This document shows, piece after piece, positions 8,835 through 18,900 of a stretch of 64,000 nt of DNA; position 1 is the first letter of the stretch, and each line of letters opens with the position of its first letter. The notes beneath the pieces are model-generated. The model did not search any database. It saw nothing but the letters and a program-made list of their open reading frames with translations, and was not told the DNA's origin. The position numbers and the translations under genes were made by a program. Origin of the DNA: a virus; IMG/VR virus record IMGVR_UViG_3300020194_001331, positions 1 to 64,000 of that record; one strand, given 5' to 3'.

Positions 8835-9973
8835 AAAAACTTTTCCAATTCTTTGATTACCATTTCTGATGTAATGGATTTAGTACACTCAAACTGTCTT
8901 TTAGTTTCTTTGTGGTCAGGACACCAATTCCAATCACCAGCATCTAATCTCAATCTATTGAAACAACCACTACATTTTCCTTCAGGTGTTCCAATTCTAA
9001 TACAATCTTCCATTTCTGCCCAATCGTATGAGAATCCACTAATCAATACAGTCTTAGTTCCCAATGCCCAACTTAACCAACTCAATCCACTACCAATACC
9101 AATAAAGGCTTTAGATTTTCTCATCTCATCCATAACTGATTCTAATGTTCCTTCTGGGTGTTTAATGATTCCGTTAGGATGCTCGTTACCCATATATCCA
9201 TCGTTTTCTCTGGATAATAATTTTACTTTGTATCCTTTATCATTTAACCAATCTACAACATCTTGCCAACCATTTGGATTATTCCAATACTTTGTTTGTG
9301 CGGTTCCATGAATTGCAATAGTGATTAGTTTATTATCTTTTTTAATTTGTTTATCCACTAATTTTGGTTTAACTTCCTTAAAATCCATACCCAATATATC
9401 AGTTGCCATTTTCTGCATTGGTTCATTTAAAAAATTAGATGGATGTTTTAACATTTTGTATGTATTATCTTCATTATAAAATAACCCTAATGAATACATA
9501 GCATATAAATTATGTACATTTGTACCCGGTTCAACAAATTCTATGTTTGGGTATTGCTTTTCAAACATATGATTGTGAAATGTGGAAGTTATCATTTTAC
9601 AATTATGTAGTTTACCAAACTCCTCAACATATGGAACCCAAGCCAAAGTATCACCCAATGCCTTCGAATCCAATGCTATATAAACTCTTTTATTTTCAGC
9701 ATTATATTGATAATCTTCTACCAAAATATCACCTTCCCAAATTTTAACATTCCAATTAACAAAAAATTCAATACTACATTTTGCCCACTGCCCATTTGAG
9801 ATATCTGTTTGGAAATGAATATAATTTGTTTTTGGGTCTATAAATTGTACTTTATAGTTTTTTGGTTGGGAACCCTTTACTTCGATATAAGCACCTCTAA
9901 CAAAATTAAAAATAAAAGTATTTCTAACTTCTCTAATATTGTCCTCTAATTTTATTAAATTATCGTAAATCAT
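8831..9973 (-). CDS. Autotransporter-type O-heptosyltransferase homologue (AAH/TibC-like, GT9)
   Basis: I start this 380-residue protein at ATG 9973, which overlaps the upstream stop as TAATG; a TTG nine bases upstream is less likely. Residues 1-110 form a beta-rich domain with YNAENKRVYIALDSKALGDT leading into the GT9 fold (GDTLAWVPYVEEF). The C-terminal half has IAIHGTAQTKYWNN, GIGSGLSWLSWALG and a four-Cys finger: Cys334-x2-Cys337-x13-Cys351-x11-Cys363. That finger and the overall plan match bacterial autotransporter heptosyltransferases, which move heptose from ADP-heptose to Ser/Thr of repetitive adhesins. The kinase and nucleotidyltransferase next door could feed it. Acceptor in the phage is unknown; the giant adhesin is an attractive candidate. 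Confidence 0.8.
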   Translation of the reverse strand: MIYDNLIKLEDNIREVRNTFIFNFVRGAYIEVKGSQPKNYKVQFIDPKTNYIHFQTDISNGQWAKCSIEFFVNWNVKIWEGDILVEDYQYNAENKRVYIALDSKALGDTLAWVPYVEEFGKLHNCKMITSTFHNHMFEKQYPNIEFVEPGTNVHNLYAMYSLGLFYNEDNTYKMLKHPSNFLNEPMQKMATDILGMDFKEVKPKLVDKQIKKDNKLITIAIHGTAQTKYWNNPNGWQDVVDWLNDKGYKVKLLSRENDGYMGNEHPNGIIKHPEGTLESVMDEMRKSKAFIGIGSGLSWLSWALGTKTVLISGFSYDWAEMEDCIRIGTPEGKCSGCFNRLRLDAGDWNWCPDHKETKRQFECTKSITSEMVIKELEKFL

Positions 9974-12156
9974 TATAACCAAGTTTTATTTTTTAAATCT
10001 AATAAAGAGTATCCTTCTGCTTGCTTTGAATATACTTTATTGGTTGTATATCTTTTTTCTGGATGTTCGTAGAATACGTGGTTATACCACAAATCAGCAA
10101 CATCCCACTTACAATCTTTGATTCTATCTAACCACCATTGTTTTTTACGATTTGGTATTAAATAAGCATGTGCTAAATCTTGATTATGTGCCGTTTTGGA
10201 AAACAACTCATCTATTTTTTCTTTACTTCTAGATGGATTATCAGCGAAAGATATGTAGGTAACATCATCTCTTTCTGATATGAAACAAGCTTTATGTACA
10301 ATATCTACAAACTCCTCTAAACCAGTATAAATAAATGCATCAGCTTCGAAGATAAGAGTATAATCAAAGTTATCATTATCCATTGTTTCCAAAGCACCTC
10401 TATGAGCCATATAGCACCCATAATGCCCCCCAGTTATCCAACCCAAACCAGCACCAGGATATAACTCACCCGGTTTGTTATCTTTACTTAGATGTTCAGG
10501 CCTTCTACAAAATTCCTTTGGTGCAAAATCAGTATAAGGTTTATTTACAATTGGTTCATAAACCATTCCATACCTTTCCAATTGTTTAAGTGAAGCTTGT
10601 GATACCATTTCTCTTAAATCATTTGGCCTAGTCATTAGGTGTTTGATTTGAATACGAGGTTTTCTTCTAGCCCATTGAAATTTGTTTATTTGTTCAAACT
10701 GATAATAAAACGATTCTCTCACAGCATCAACTACTCCCATAAATTCCTTAACATAATCATCACCAGCAATAATTCCACCTGGCTTAACTTTTTTATACCA
10801 ATATTTTATATCTTTAATCACATCATCATATGTGTGGCCCGCATCCAAAAAAACAAAATCTAATGAGTTATTTTGAAATTGGGATGACGCATTTTCGGAT
10901 GTATCTTTTATAATTTCAAAGTTGTTATAGTTGTTTGATAAAATTGTGTTATCTATAAATTCATAAAATACATCTCCCCCAAAACTATTTACAATACTCT
11001 GATGTAAAGTTTCATCAATTGTACCCTTAAACGTATCAACTGTTGTAAAATTAAAGTTCTTTTTTGAATATTTTATTTTGTTGGCCATATGATTGGTAGA
11101 TTTACCTAACCAACTACCAACCTCAACTATATTAGAATTATCGGGCAAATCCCTAATCACCTTATCGTATAAATCAGAATATGAAAACCAACCAGGTACT
11201 TCATTAAAATCAGGTTGTAACTTTTCTAATATAATTTGTTTAGTATTATTTAAATCATCATCGATATAAGTAACCAGTGGATTATCATCATATGTATCCA
11301 AATAAGTATGTAGTTTTCTGAATATAGATGGTAATCCATATGATAATGCTTCTTTAACCGATAAAGGATTTAATTCTAATTTAGAACTAAAATAAAACAT
11401 ATCCGATGCTTTGTAAAATTTATCTACATCATTTCGTTCTCCCCAAATAATACAATTATCGGGTTTAACATCCATTAAAGGTTTCCAATAATTTTCGAAG
11501 TTCATAGCTTGGTTTCCAACAAAGTGAAATTTAATTTTGTACTTTTCCATTTGTCTAGCTACCCCAAATATTTCACCTTGATTTTTACCCTCAGTAAATA
11601 AACCAATCATCACTACATGCTTCCAATCGGATTCAAATCCTAATTCTTTTTTTGCAGATTTTTTATCATACTTAAAATCTTCAATTGGGTAATCCCAAAT
11701 ATCAGTTTCAATACCTAAATGTTCAAATTTTCTTCTACTCCACTCAGATACCAAAACATATCTATCTGGATGATATCTTATTTCGTCTGGATTTGTTAGT
11801 GAACCATGTGTGGTTACTACAATATTATAATTTCTTTTTTCATTATCAAAAATAATATCTAATAAAGATGTATCTACAAAATGATGTGGTATTTCGTGAA
11901 AATGAATTATATCAGGATTTTCGGAATCTATAATCTCTAATAACTCTTTTTTATTTTCATATAAAGAGTATAGTTTCACTAAATCATTTATTTGATTTTT
12001 TTGAACTACAAATACACCACCACTATGGTCATTATATTCAACAACAACTATTTCAAAATCATTTACAAATGTTTGGATTTGTTTGAGAAGATATTGTGGC
12101 ATGCCCCCAGTAGAAAGATGGGGTGCAATGTATAACAGTTTTTTCTTTTTAGGCAT
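9973..12156 (-). CDS. Three-domain protein: GT4 glycosyltransferase, SAM methyltransferase, GT25-like glycosyltransferase (727 aa)
   Basis: Residues 1-330 resemble GT4 (GT-B) transferases: YIAPHLSTGGMPQYLLKQIQ, PDIIHFHEIPHHF, VMIGLFTEGKNQGEIFG and ELNPLSVKEALSYGLPSIF. Residues about 335-500 form a class I SAM methyltransferase: IVEVGSWLGKSTNHMA, FTTVDTFKGT, LDFVFLDAGHTYDDV and KPGGIIAGDDY. Residues about 560-727 resemble GT25-type transferases: HYGCYMAHRGALETM and YTLIFEADAFIYTG, then WDVADLWYNHVFY. This would build and methylate a short glycan. It is the first gene of the sugar operon, behind a host-type promoter at 12193-12224 and a palindrome at the likely transcription start. Acceptor unknown. 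Confidence 0.8.
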   Translation of the reverse strand: MPKKKKLLYIAPHLSTGGMPQYLLKQIQTFVNDFEIVVVEYNDHSGGVFVVQKNQINDLVKLYSLYENKKELLEIIDSENPDIIHFHEIPHHFVDTSLLDIIFDNEKRNYNIVVTTHGSLTNPDEIRYHPDRYVLVSEWSRRKFEHLGIETDIWDYPIEDFKYDKKSAKKELGFESDWKHVVMIGLFTEGKNQGEIFGVARQMEKYKIKFHFVGNQAMNFENYWKPLMDVKPDNCIIWGERNDVDKFYKASDMFYFSSKLELNPLSVKEALSYGLPSIFRKLHTYLDTYDDNPLVTYIDDDLNNTKQIILEKLQPDFNEVPGWFSYSDLYDKVIRDLPDNSNIVEVGSWLGKSTNHMANKIKYSKKNFNFTTVDTFKGTIDETLHQSIVNSFGGDVFYEFIDNTILSNNYNNFEIIKDTSENASSQFQNNSLDFVFLDAGHTYDDVIKDIKYWYKKVKPGGIIAGDDYVKEFMGVVDAVRESFYYQFEQINKFQWARRKPRIQIKHLMTRPNDLREMVSQASLKQLERYGMVYEPIVNKPYTDFAPKEFCRRPEHLSKDNKPGELYPGAGLGWITGGHYGCYMAHRGALETMDNDNFDYTLIFEADAFIYTGLEEFVDIVHKACFISERDDVTYISFADNPSRSKEKIDELFSKTAHNQDLAHAYLIPNRKKQWWLDRIKDCKWDVADLWYNHVFYEHPEKRYTTNKVYSKQAEGYSLLDLKNKTWL

Positions 12157-12170
12157 AAACGAAACTTTTT

Positions 12171-12186
12171 AGTGTATAGATACACT
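12171..12186. promoter_or_regulatory. Perfect inverted repeat at the sugar operon transcription start (operator candidate)
   Basis: AGTGTAT-AG-ATACACT, seven-base arms around two bases. It lies just downstream of the predicted start site of the promoter at 12193-12224 and 15 bases before the first start codon. The place suits a repressor site or a short 5' hairpin. No binding protein can be named. Confidence 0.4.
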
Positions 12187-12192
12187 TCAATA

Positions 12193-12224
12193 CAAATATA
12201 CTAAAAAATATTTGAATTACCAAA
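12193..12224 (-). promoter_or_regulatory. Host-type (Bacteroidota) promoter of the sugar operon
   Basis: Coding strand: TTTG (12224-12221), 20-base spacer, TATATTTG (12200-12193). This matches the Bacteroidota -33 TTTG and -7 TAnnTTTG elements exactly. Confidence 0.8.
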
Positions 12225-12228
12225 TATT

Positions 12229-12501
12229 TTAGTAAGTAATTGTACCTTTTTCTAAATCAATTTGTCCATTTGGATATTTTCCATCAATTTCAGCTAATTC
12301 TTTATTTAGAATTTCAATTGATTTATCCAAACTTTCACCTAATGTTAATTCCCTATTTTCCAAATCTTCAATACTTTTTGATAATTGTCTTTTTTGTACT
12401 GTGATTTGTCCTAATGAAATTACTATATTATTTTGTTCTTCTTGAATTTTTTTTAGTTTAGCAACTAAATTTAAATCCAATTGTTCTGTTTTGTTTTGCA
12501 T
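12229..12501 (-). CDS. Coiled-coil phage protein, paralogue of the gene at 7281-7649 (90 aa)
   Basis: Helical and highly charged (LVAKLKKIQEEQNN, KRQLSKSIEDLENRELTLG), with the tail KYPNGQIDLEKGTITY that matches the paralogue at 7281-7649, though it stops 16 residues earlier. It carries its own late-type motif 14 bases upstream. The sugar operon promoter begins five bases past its stop, so the operon is inserted cleanly between the two paralogues. Function unknown. Confidence 0.6.
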   Translation of the reverse strand: MQNKTEQLDLNLVAKLKKIQEEQNNIVISLGQITVQKRQLSKSIEDLENRELTLGESLDKSIEILNKELAEIDGKYPNGQIDLEKGTITY

Positions 12502-12515
12502 GTTACCTTTATTTA

Positions 12516-12527
12516 TATATAAGTATA
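12516..12527 (-). promoter_or_regulatory. Putative late promoter motif
   Basis: Coding-strand TATACTTATATA, 14 bases before the 90-residue coiled-coil gene. Confidence 0.55.
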
Positions 12528-12550
12528 TATGAATTATATTTAACGAAAAA

Positions 12551-12940
12551 TTATTCCGGTTGAGTTGGTAAAGTATATGGAGGAGTTTGAGAAGTTACAT
12601 CTCTTAAATATTGTCGATATTGTAACCAATCATCTAATTTAGAACCAGTAATAGGAGAATGAGGAAGTACAACCCAATCCGATTTATCCAAAAGTTCATT
12701 TCTTTCTCTTCTAATATTTTGTAAATCTCTTTCGTTTTGTTCTTCGGTAGTTAATGGTACAACTGTGTGAATACCATCGATTACTCTACATCTAGTTTGC
12801 CTTGCCTCAATCCATTGTTCTTTTGTTAACTCTATGTTGGGAGTGTCCATAGAACCTGTATCGGGATGTATATCCGTTGGGAAAAATGCTTTATAATCCC
12901 CATTTTCATCATAATGTCCAAAGTATCGTATATCACTCAT
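12551..12940 (-). CDS. Tail fibre or tail assembly chaperone-like protein (129 aa)
   Basis: The N-terminus (IRYFGHYDENGDYKAFFPTD) and the C-terminal RNELLDKSDWVVLPHSPITG plus WLQYRQYLRDVT are the hallmarks of phage tail assembly chaperones of the Phage_tail_APC type, where an R-x-x-L-L-x-x-x-D-W motif is followed by W-x-x-Y-R-x-x-L-R-D. These proteins help tail fibres fold or attach. It sits immediately downstream of the giant adhesin gene, the usual place for a fibre-specific chaperone. The end is Pro/Thr-rich. Confidence 0.75.
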   Translation of the reverse strand: MSDIRYFGHYDENGDYKAFFPTDIHPDTGSMDTPNIELTKEQWIEARQTRCRVIDGIHTVVPLTTEEQNERDLQNIRRERNELLDKSDWVVLPHSPITGSKLDDWLQYRQYLRDVTSQTPPYTLPTQPE

Positions 12941-12951
12941 AATTTATTTTT

Positions 12952-15900
12952 TTAATGTCCGATTGCAATCCAAAATCCATAATTACCATCTAAAATTAAT
13001 TCTACACCATTTCTATCGTAGTTGTAAACATGATTATACCCGTTACTACCACCAGAATTTCTATTTGTAGAACAAACTACCGAATGAATAACATTTGGGA
13101 ATTGGGTAGGGAATGCAACATATCTTGGTGATGATGTATCATAAATATGTCCCCATTGTAAGATAACACCACCAGGCAATTTTACATAACTATCATAGTT
13201 ATCATTAACTGAGTTAGTATCTGTGGTAGTTGCACCGGGACCATCATCTAATGATACAGCTAAGTTTTCAATATCTACACCATTGAGGTTATGGCCGTAA
13301 ATATTTTTCCACATATCCGAAGCACTACCAAAATCAAAATCATCACCATTTTCTGGCATAAGATTACCTTTTACAGTCATTGCAGTCTGGCCAATTCCAG
13401 TTCCCGTAGCTTCGAAAATAGATTCTCCACCTTTTGCTTCTAAAATTGTTCCACCCCCAGTAGCTTGTCTAGGTATTTTAACAAATGTATCTGGGTCTGA
13501 TACAACCTGAATACCACCTGCTTTAATTTCAACAAAGTTAGATGCTAACGCAAAACTAACATTAGTATCTAATAATAAATCAGGTTGATATCCACCCGCT
13601 CTACCCAAATATCCAGCTGGTATTGGACCTGCTGCTCTTAGAGCATCATACCTAACAGTATGTGTTTTGTAACTATTTAAACTGTTACCAGATGAATCTA
13701 CATTAATAGCTCTACCTGAAGCAGCTGCTAAACGTATAGAATATCTGAATGCTGCATTAGTTGCCGCTCGAGATATATTAATTGTTTTAGTTTGATTGCT
13801 TATTGCTGATTGAGAACCAACATATCCACTTACAGTAGTAGCAGATGTATAAGTCCAAGTTGATGGGTTGTGTGATAAAATATCATTTGATATGTAATTA
13901 TGAACACCCGGTACTTCAAATGTATATACCCACTCATCAGTTTCAATCTCTTCAACTGAATCAACTGTTTGTAGTTTTATAGTATCACCATCTACTATGT
14001 AAACTTTAGTTTCATTTGGTATAATATCAACTGCGGTTACTTCTTCATTATTATCTAACCAAAACCCATGAGTATCGGAAACTCTCACTTCCTTATCACC
14101 AACAACTACTTTATAAACTTTATCTACTTTTCGTTTTTTTACTTTTTCTAATTTAAATGAATCAAATTTATTTATTTCATCTACACCATCTATTTTATCG
14201 TTCCAACTCCAAACTTTTAAAGGTTCACCACTAAATATCTGGTCTGCTCTCATTTTTCTTCCAGATGCTAATGTAATTTCAGTATCACCAGTTACTGAAC
14301 TTATACCTGGGAAAGATGTTCCCCCACCACCACCGTCATTAACATCACCAACGTAATAATTACCAGCAGTATAATCACTTCTTGAATTAACGGCTGCTAT
14401 TAATGTTCTACCCAAAACACTATTAGAGGTATCGGTATCTACACATTCTAAATAAAGATATGCATAGGCATATTTCGGAAAAGAACTTCCTCCATGTAGT
14501 TGAGAATTATAAGTTGGATTATAATTTGGATAAGATGTAGTATGTGATACCGAACTACCTTCTGGTTTCATCAAATACATTTCTGGTACATTTATCGTTA
14601 CTTCTAAATCACCAGCAGTTACACCAAACAATCCATCATCTGTTCCCTCATCATCAGAATCACTTAATCCACCAGATATGTAACTACCAAATTGAACAAG
14701 TGTTGTTGTAGCACTGGATGCTTGTGATATTATACCGCTTGAATTTCCAGTACCAGCGTATCTAACATCACTGGGGTCTGGTGCTGCTGTTATCCATTCT
14801 ACAGTAGTTGTAGTTCCACCCGTACCAGTTAAGGTATCCGATGGAGAAATAATTACTTTCTTAGCAGCTGCACTATCAAATAATTGTATTTCAGGAATAT
14901 TAGGTTCAAATACGATTTCAGAGTTATCATCTCTTAATGCCTGAGTATCTTCATCAATTACCCAAGAACCAATTCTACCAGAATTAGCATTGATAATACC
15001 CTGAATGTTTGCATCGGAAGCTGATAATGCTCCCTGAGCATTTACACTAAATGATGCACTTACTCCAGTAGCTGGTACGCTGATTGTACCTCCAACAATA
15101 TCCGAACCTTCAATTGCCCCACCAATAATATCCGAACTCATTTGTACTACACTACCATCATATCTAAAGAAACTACCATCAGGTCCTCTCATAGAAATTC
15201 TTGGAACAGTTGAACCAGATGGGAATCCGAAAAATAATCCTTGCGCATCATATGATGCAGTAAGCTGTCCCATAGATAAGAATGGGAGAGTTTGTCCATC
15301 CAATGAACCAGATGTTGATATTCTTAATGCTTCTCCAGTTATACTTCTTGGTTCAACTCTACCAGCAGTAAGTGAACCAGCATTAATTGTATTTACACCT
15401 TCTCCACCACCACCTGCATACATTCTATCAATTAAATATAAAGTTACGCTTCCTGCGTTATGTAGTTCTATATCACTACCATAGTTATTATCTTCCGTTG
15501 AACGTAAAGTTGTTGAGTTTAGATATTGAACAATTGGAATATACAAATCTACAATATTACCAATACCTAAAACAGGTACATCATATGCATGAATGTACGC
15601 ACTCATTCTTGGGTCAGCTCCACTATCAAGGCTACCATGAAACCACTCATCTGGTATATAAGGTGAACCGATAGCATCTTCCCAAGATGAATCGGATGTT
15701 ATAATTTGATTTGTACCAGCTTGCCAAACTAAGTTAGAGGCATTGGCACCACCAGCATCTAAATTAAATGAACCAGTCCACCAAAAATCAATTTCATATG
15801 ATGAATTAAGTGCGTATAAGTTTGGAGTTACTTTAAAGTGTGCATTATCTGAACCAAAGAAAGAACCAGATGCTGAACCTGTTACTAAGTTTGTTGTGGT

Positions 15901-18900
15901 TACAAGACCAAATGCTGTCATAACTGCAGAACCACTACCAAATGGGTCTGCGGTTCTCGTCATTTGTTTATATGCATTATCACCAACATCAGAAATTGAT
16001 GTATTTCTTTCAATAATTGCTCTACTACCTCCACCTTGATTTGTTATAGCATCCGTAAAATCAATATAAGATAAAGATTGAGTTACAACACTTTCACCAA
16101 AGTATTGATTACCCACATCATATGTTGATGGGAAGAATACACCAGTATTATCAATTACCAATCCACCAAATATACCAGCCGATGCTGATACGATACCAGA
16201 AACTTTTAAATTACCCGATGATTGTTGGAATGATAATGAACCACCTTCTTCTCCTCCTAAATAAAAGTTACCATTATTATCTAAAAATGCGTTCCAATCA
16301 GTTCCATCGTGATAACCTAAATTATCAGAACCTAAATATAGACCTGGAACTGATGGAGTTGCTGGTAATTCTCCCAATTCGAAGAAATCAGGACTACTAC
16401 CTGGTCCGAATTGATATTCCGATGGGTTTATAAATCCACCTGTTGCGTTGTTGATAGCATCAACGCTTGAAGTGGTTGCGGCAGAACCTCCTTTGATTTG
16501 TATCGAACCTGCTATTTCTAAATCATAACCATCCCATCTTAGATATCTATCACCAGTATCATTTTCTATTGAGAATAATCCAGATGTTCCTTGTGTTCCA
16601 TTAGGTCCACCATCTTCAGTTACACCCAAAAATATACCTTGCTGTCCATATCCTTGAGTTCCTTGTCCGATGGCTATATAAGGTTCACTATCACCACCAT
16701 AAATTGCTATTTGTGGATTAACACTATAATCAGTTGATGGTTTACCAACATTTATTGTGTTTTCTACAAATGATTCTTCAAAAATTGCAATCTTAGCAGC
16801 TACGAAGAAATCTTCTTGTCCTAAGTATTCCCACCCAGTTGTTGCATCTTCATAACCTTCTTCATATGGTGGGCCAGGTGGTAATGTTGGTTGTGCGGTA
16901 TATGGTGCACTTCCATCAGTATATGCTGGTTTGTTTATAAGTGCTTCAGTTGTTGCCCAATAGTGTGTATCACCACTAATCTCTTGAACAACCGCATCTC
17001 TTCTTGTTCCAGTAAACAGATATGGAACATTCGCATTCCACTCACCTCTTACAACAACACCAGGACCAGTTGCTCCTTCGAATGTTACTGCAAATGATTG
17101 TGATAAGAAATAAGTTGCTCTACCATTTTCAATATCAACTTTGTAAACAATTGTTCCAGTTGGATTATCAAATGGTGAAGTCCAACCACCATTTGGTATT
17201 TCAGGTAAAGTTGCAGGGTTTCCAGCGAATATTCCCGTTTGATTTAAATAAGGACTTTTAGATTCTATCGATGCAGAATATTGTCCTAAGTTACCAATAA
17301 ATACACCCTGCTCATCATAAACATAGTCGGATGGTGAATATGAAGTTACGTGAGTTAGCGGTGTTACACCTTTTACGGCTCTGATTACAGCACCACTACC
17401 AGTAAAGTGAGTTGTACCATCTACATCAGATGTAAGAGTTACAGATGGGTTATCCAATTGTACATTATAATTTGATGCTCCATCTTGTACACCAGTAATA
17501 GTAATTGCATCAGTAGCTACTACATTAGCCGTTGAACCACCATCTCTAATTCGTACCTCCCAGCTTACAGTTTCACCAGCTTCAGTTGCATCACCAGAAC
17601 CAACAGTTACTGTATTTGTTTGTGAATATGGTTGCCACACATAACTATCTCTAAAGAATCCGTAATAAACAGAACCTGTTGTATTGTAAGCTTCAGCAGT
17701 TAATGTAATTGCACCTAATGGAGATGTTACCTGTCCATCACCATCAAAGTGAACTACTTCTGATGTTGCTGTTAACTCAACACTTCTAGCGTTTGGAGGT
17801 GTAATACTTTTAACAAAATTTTGAGTTCTTTCAAAAACAGAAGATGAATATTCATGACCAGGTCCTAATGAAAATGGAAATACATTAATATTATATGTAA
17901 CACTAGCAGATACATATGGATATTCAAATTCACTAAATTCAACACTAGCAGATATTCCACCTTCCAACGAAACTAAATTTGAAGTTATGTTTGTTGTATT
18001 AATAGATTCTAAAGTAAATGTACCAGGTGCACCACTACTGGTGTTTATTAAATTATCAGAACCCTCTTTTACCGTAATTGTTGTTGTAGCGTTGGAATAA
18101 TCACCTACAAATTCTACTTCATTAGCAATTAAAGTTACAGATTGAGGAACTATGTTTAGTTCTATTGGAGGAGGTCCATCTAATATTTTAGTAAAATTTT
18201 GAGTAAAACTTTGTGTGTAAACAGATGATGTAAAGTAAGGTCTAATCTCTAATGGATATGTAATACTACCACTAAGTTGTGTAAAGTTTGATGATTCACT
18301 TACAATCAATGATGCCGTATAATCAGTACCAAATGATGAAGTTAAGTGTAGTAATCCCACTTCAATGTTTTGTGAACTGATAGATTCGGATGCTATTGTA
18401 AACGTACCGGGTTCTGCACTACCCGTAAATATTAATCGTCTTGAACCCTGTCTTAAACTAATATCAGTTATAGATTGTTTAAAATCATTGACATTACCTC
18501 TACTATCCGATTTTAGATTTACAGTCTGAGGGTTAACTTCAAACAATACAGTTTCATCACCCGGCTTACCTTCAGGTACAATGGTGAAAATATGGTCAAC
18601 TTGAACCGATGCAGAAGTTACTGGTTCTGTGTAAGTAAAGTTTACCAATAGTTGTTTGCTTTGTGAAGCAGGTAACCCAATATATGAACCCAACTCACCA
18701 TGTGGTGAATAGAATCCATTCTCATCATATGCCGTTACCTCAATACTTTCATCTTTAGAATGAGATACAAAATACATCCAGTATTCAGGAACAAAATCTT
18801 TATTGATTGACATCGATGGGAATATCTCAATCGATGCTGATACTGGATTTGCTTTAGTACCCCTCTTATAAAAAGAACCCGTTACACTACTAAATTGCGG

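Noticed and set aside
7700-9973. Complete ADP-heptose biosynthesis in the window
   Set aside because: Only kinase and nucleotidyltransferase types are seen; isomerase, phosphatase and epimerase genes are not in this window, and the HAD gene at 57 kb looks like a deoxynucleotidase.
13867-14298. A functional splicing intein in the adhesin
   Set aside because: The +1 residue is Pro and residue 1 is Ser, so canonical splicing is unlikely; called as a Hint domain instead.
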